Positions 63,801-64,000 of a stretch of 64,000 nucleotides of DNA are shown in pieces. The DNA comes from Prorocentrum cordatum. Taxonomy: Eukaryota > Sar > Dinophyceae > Prorocentrales > Prorocentraceae. Under the pieces are notes generated by a model that was not told where the DNA came from, made no database searches, and was given only the letters and a program-made list of their open reading frames with translations. Each line of letters starts with the position of its first letter. The stretch's first letter is position 1. The DNA lies in contig CAUYUJ010017982.1 of the NCBI GenBank assembly GCA_963575745.1, positions 471,413 through 535,412 of the forward strand, written 5' to 3'. The position numbers and the translations under genes were made by a program.

Positions 63801-63950
63801 GCCTTGCACGACGATGGCCTGGCCGTGGGGGCGGCCACTGTCGCGGAGCCCACGGCGCACGAGTGGGCGGCTTTGCCGTCGTGGGCGAGGCTGCTGCCCT
63901 TGCAGCAGAGGCGGGTGCTGTCTGCGAATGCCGCGCCACTGGCCTGACTT
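60830..63950 (+). pseudogene. Rep-like protein with P-loop ATPase (SF3-helicase-like) domain, decayed
   Basis: Plus-strand pieces in three frames keep the order I know from a dinoflagellate protein family. They are VSLVYFAATLPETAEAAAA and TLGEVSREQIRDAILDAV (61.1-61.25 kb); SSSHVALWSAARCGVVTTAW (61.75 kb); KFTGLDFKALAVSEVLRTRN and VMTHVQQKGSAEMQRW (62.0-62.1 kb); LLAEARAWGNTPEAAAKELE and CQCHGGRCLWQEAG (62.3-62.5 kb); ITQEPSKTTRAPLIA with a P-loop-like segment holding one Lys but not the full GxxxxGKS; FLYLDEF as Walker B (62.73 kb); and GVAVTSKLEGLWTPRGGVSA (62.9 kb). Stops (TAG at 61094, 62698 and 62722) and shifts show decay. A TCC run interrupts the 3' end, after which PEEVATALHDDGLAVGAATV continues to a TGA at about 63945. 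It resembles replication initiators of small replicons; that role is inference. Confidence 0.5.
63187..63780. repeat. Approximately 590-bp (TCC)n tract
   Basis: Nearly pure TCC units with about ten single-base insertions that shift phase, so translation cycles between Ser, Leu and Pro runs. It lies between the ATPase part and the last coding piece of the Rep-like gene. Confidence 0.98.
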
Positions 63951-64000
63951 AGGTGTTGTGCGTTTTCAGCTTGCAGAAAAATTAAGTTACCGCCTGCGTC

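Noticed and set aside
62819-63939. Frames with poly-Glu, poly-Gly, poly-Leu or poly-Ser through the TCC tract
   Set aside because: Direct translation of a microsatellite.

Overview
This is nuclear DNA from a eukaryote, most probably a dinoflagellate. It is GC-rich and repeat-dominated. The recognisable proteins match families known from dinoflagellate genomes: a Ty1/copia-type polyprotein with CCCH zinc fingers in Gag, a LINE-type reverse transcriptase, a Tc1/IS630-type transposase, and a Rep-like/P-loop ATPase protein. There is no rRNA, tRNA or CRISPR array, and no bacterial-style operon. Most coding matter is mobile-element sequence in several stages of decay; I see no clearly intact cellular gene.

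Layout. 1-8.2 kb: minus-strand remains of a LINE-type element, with a reverse-transcriptase fragment at 7.55-7.99 kb. 8.28-9.14 kb: a 90-bp tandem repeat. 9.1-15.7 kb: simple repeats, copy 1 of a dispersed repeat with inverted ends, a broken SET-domain-like gene, a 204-bp inverted-repeat element, and an unrecognised 242-aa reading frame. 15.7-19.7 kb: a second, unrelated 90-bp satellite of about 42 units. 20.6-22.0 kb: dispersed repeat copy 2. 22.2-28.5 kb: a tandemly duplicated coding-like segment, then arrays of GATC-type, ATC-type and GGGACACC-type repeats arranged as a large inverted structure. 28.5-32 kb: low-complexity DNA and one 121-bp hairpin.

32.03-56.86 kb is the centre of interest: an approximately 24.8-kb minus-strand, copia-like LTR element bounded by two direct repeats of about 330 bp. 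In coding order it carries an upstream ORF, a coiled-coil/RING-like zinc protein, Gag with three CCCH fingers, protease, integrase (D-D-E intact), reverse transcriptase (interrupted by dispersed repeat copy 3 and with a damaged catalytic box) and RNase H. About 11 kb of cargo ORFs follow, including a Tpt1/KptA-like RNA 2'-phosphotransferase domain and an SGNH-hydrolase-like domain. From 32.5 to 55.9 kb, almost exactly between the two LTRs, I found about 55 small hairpins with one architecture: variable outer stem, a bulged base on the 5' side of the plus strand, a 4-bp inner stem, and a 3-nt loop (usually TTG, TGG, TGA or TTT). Both stems change with compensation. The hairpins lie inside ORFs in two different reading phases and also in the noncoding 3' region, so they look like a nucleic-acid-level feature of the element. 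This is my best candidate for an undescribed system.

56.9-64 kb: a 12-bp repeat coding Ala/Asn-rich peptide, a decayed transposase, a 32-bp repeat, and a decayed Rep-like/P-loop ATPase gene interrupted by a roughly 590-bp TCC array. All assignments come from reading the sequence; no database search or folding program was run.
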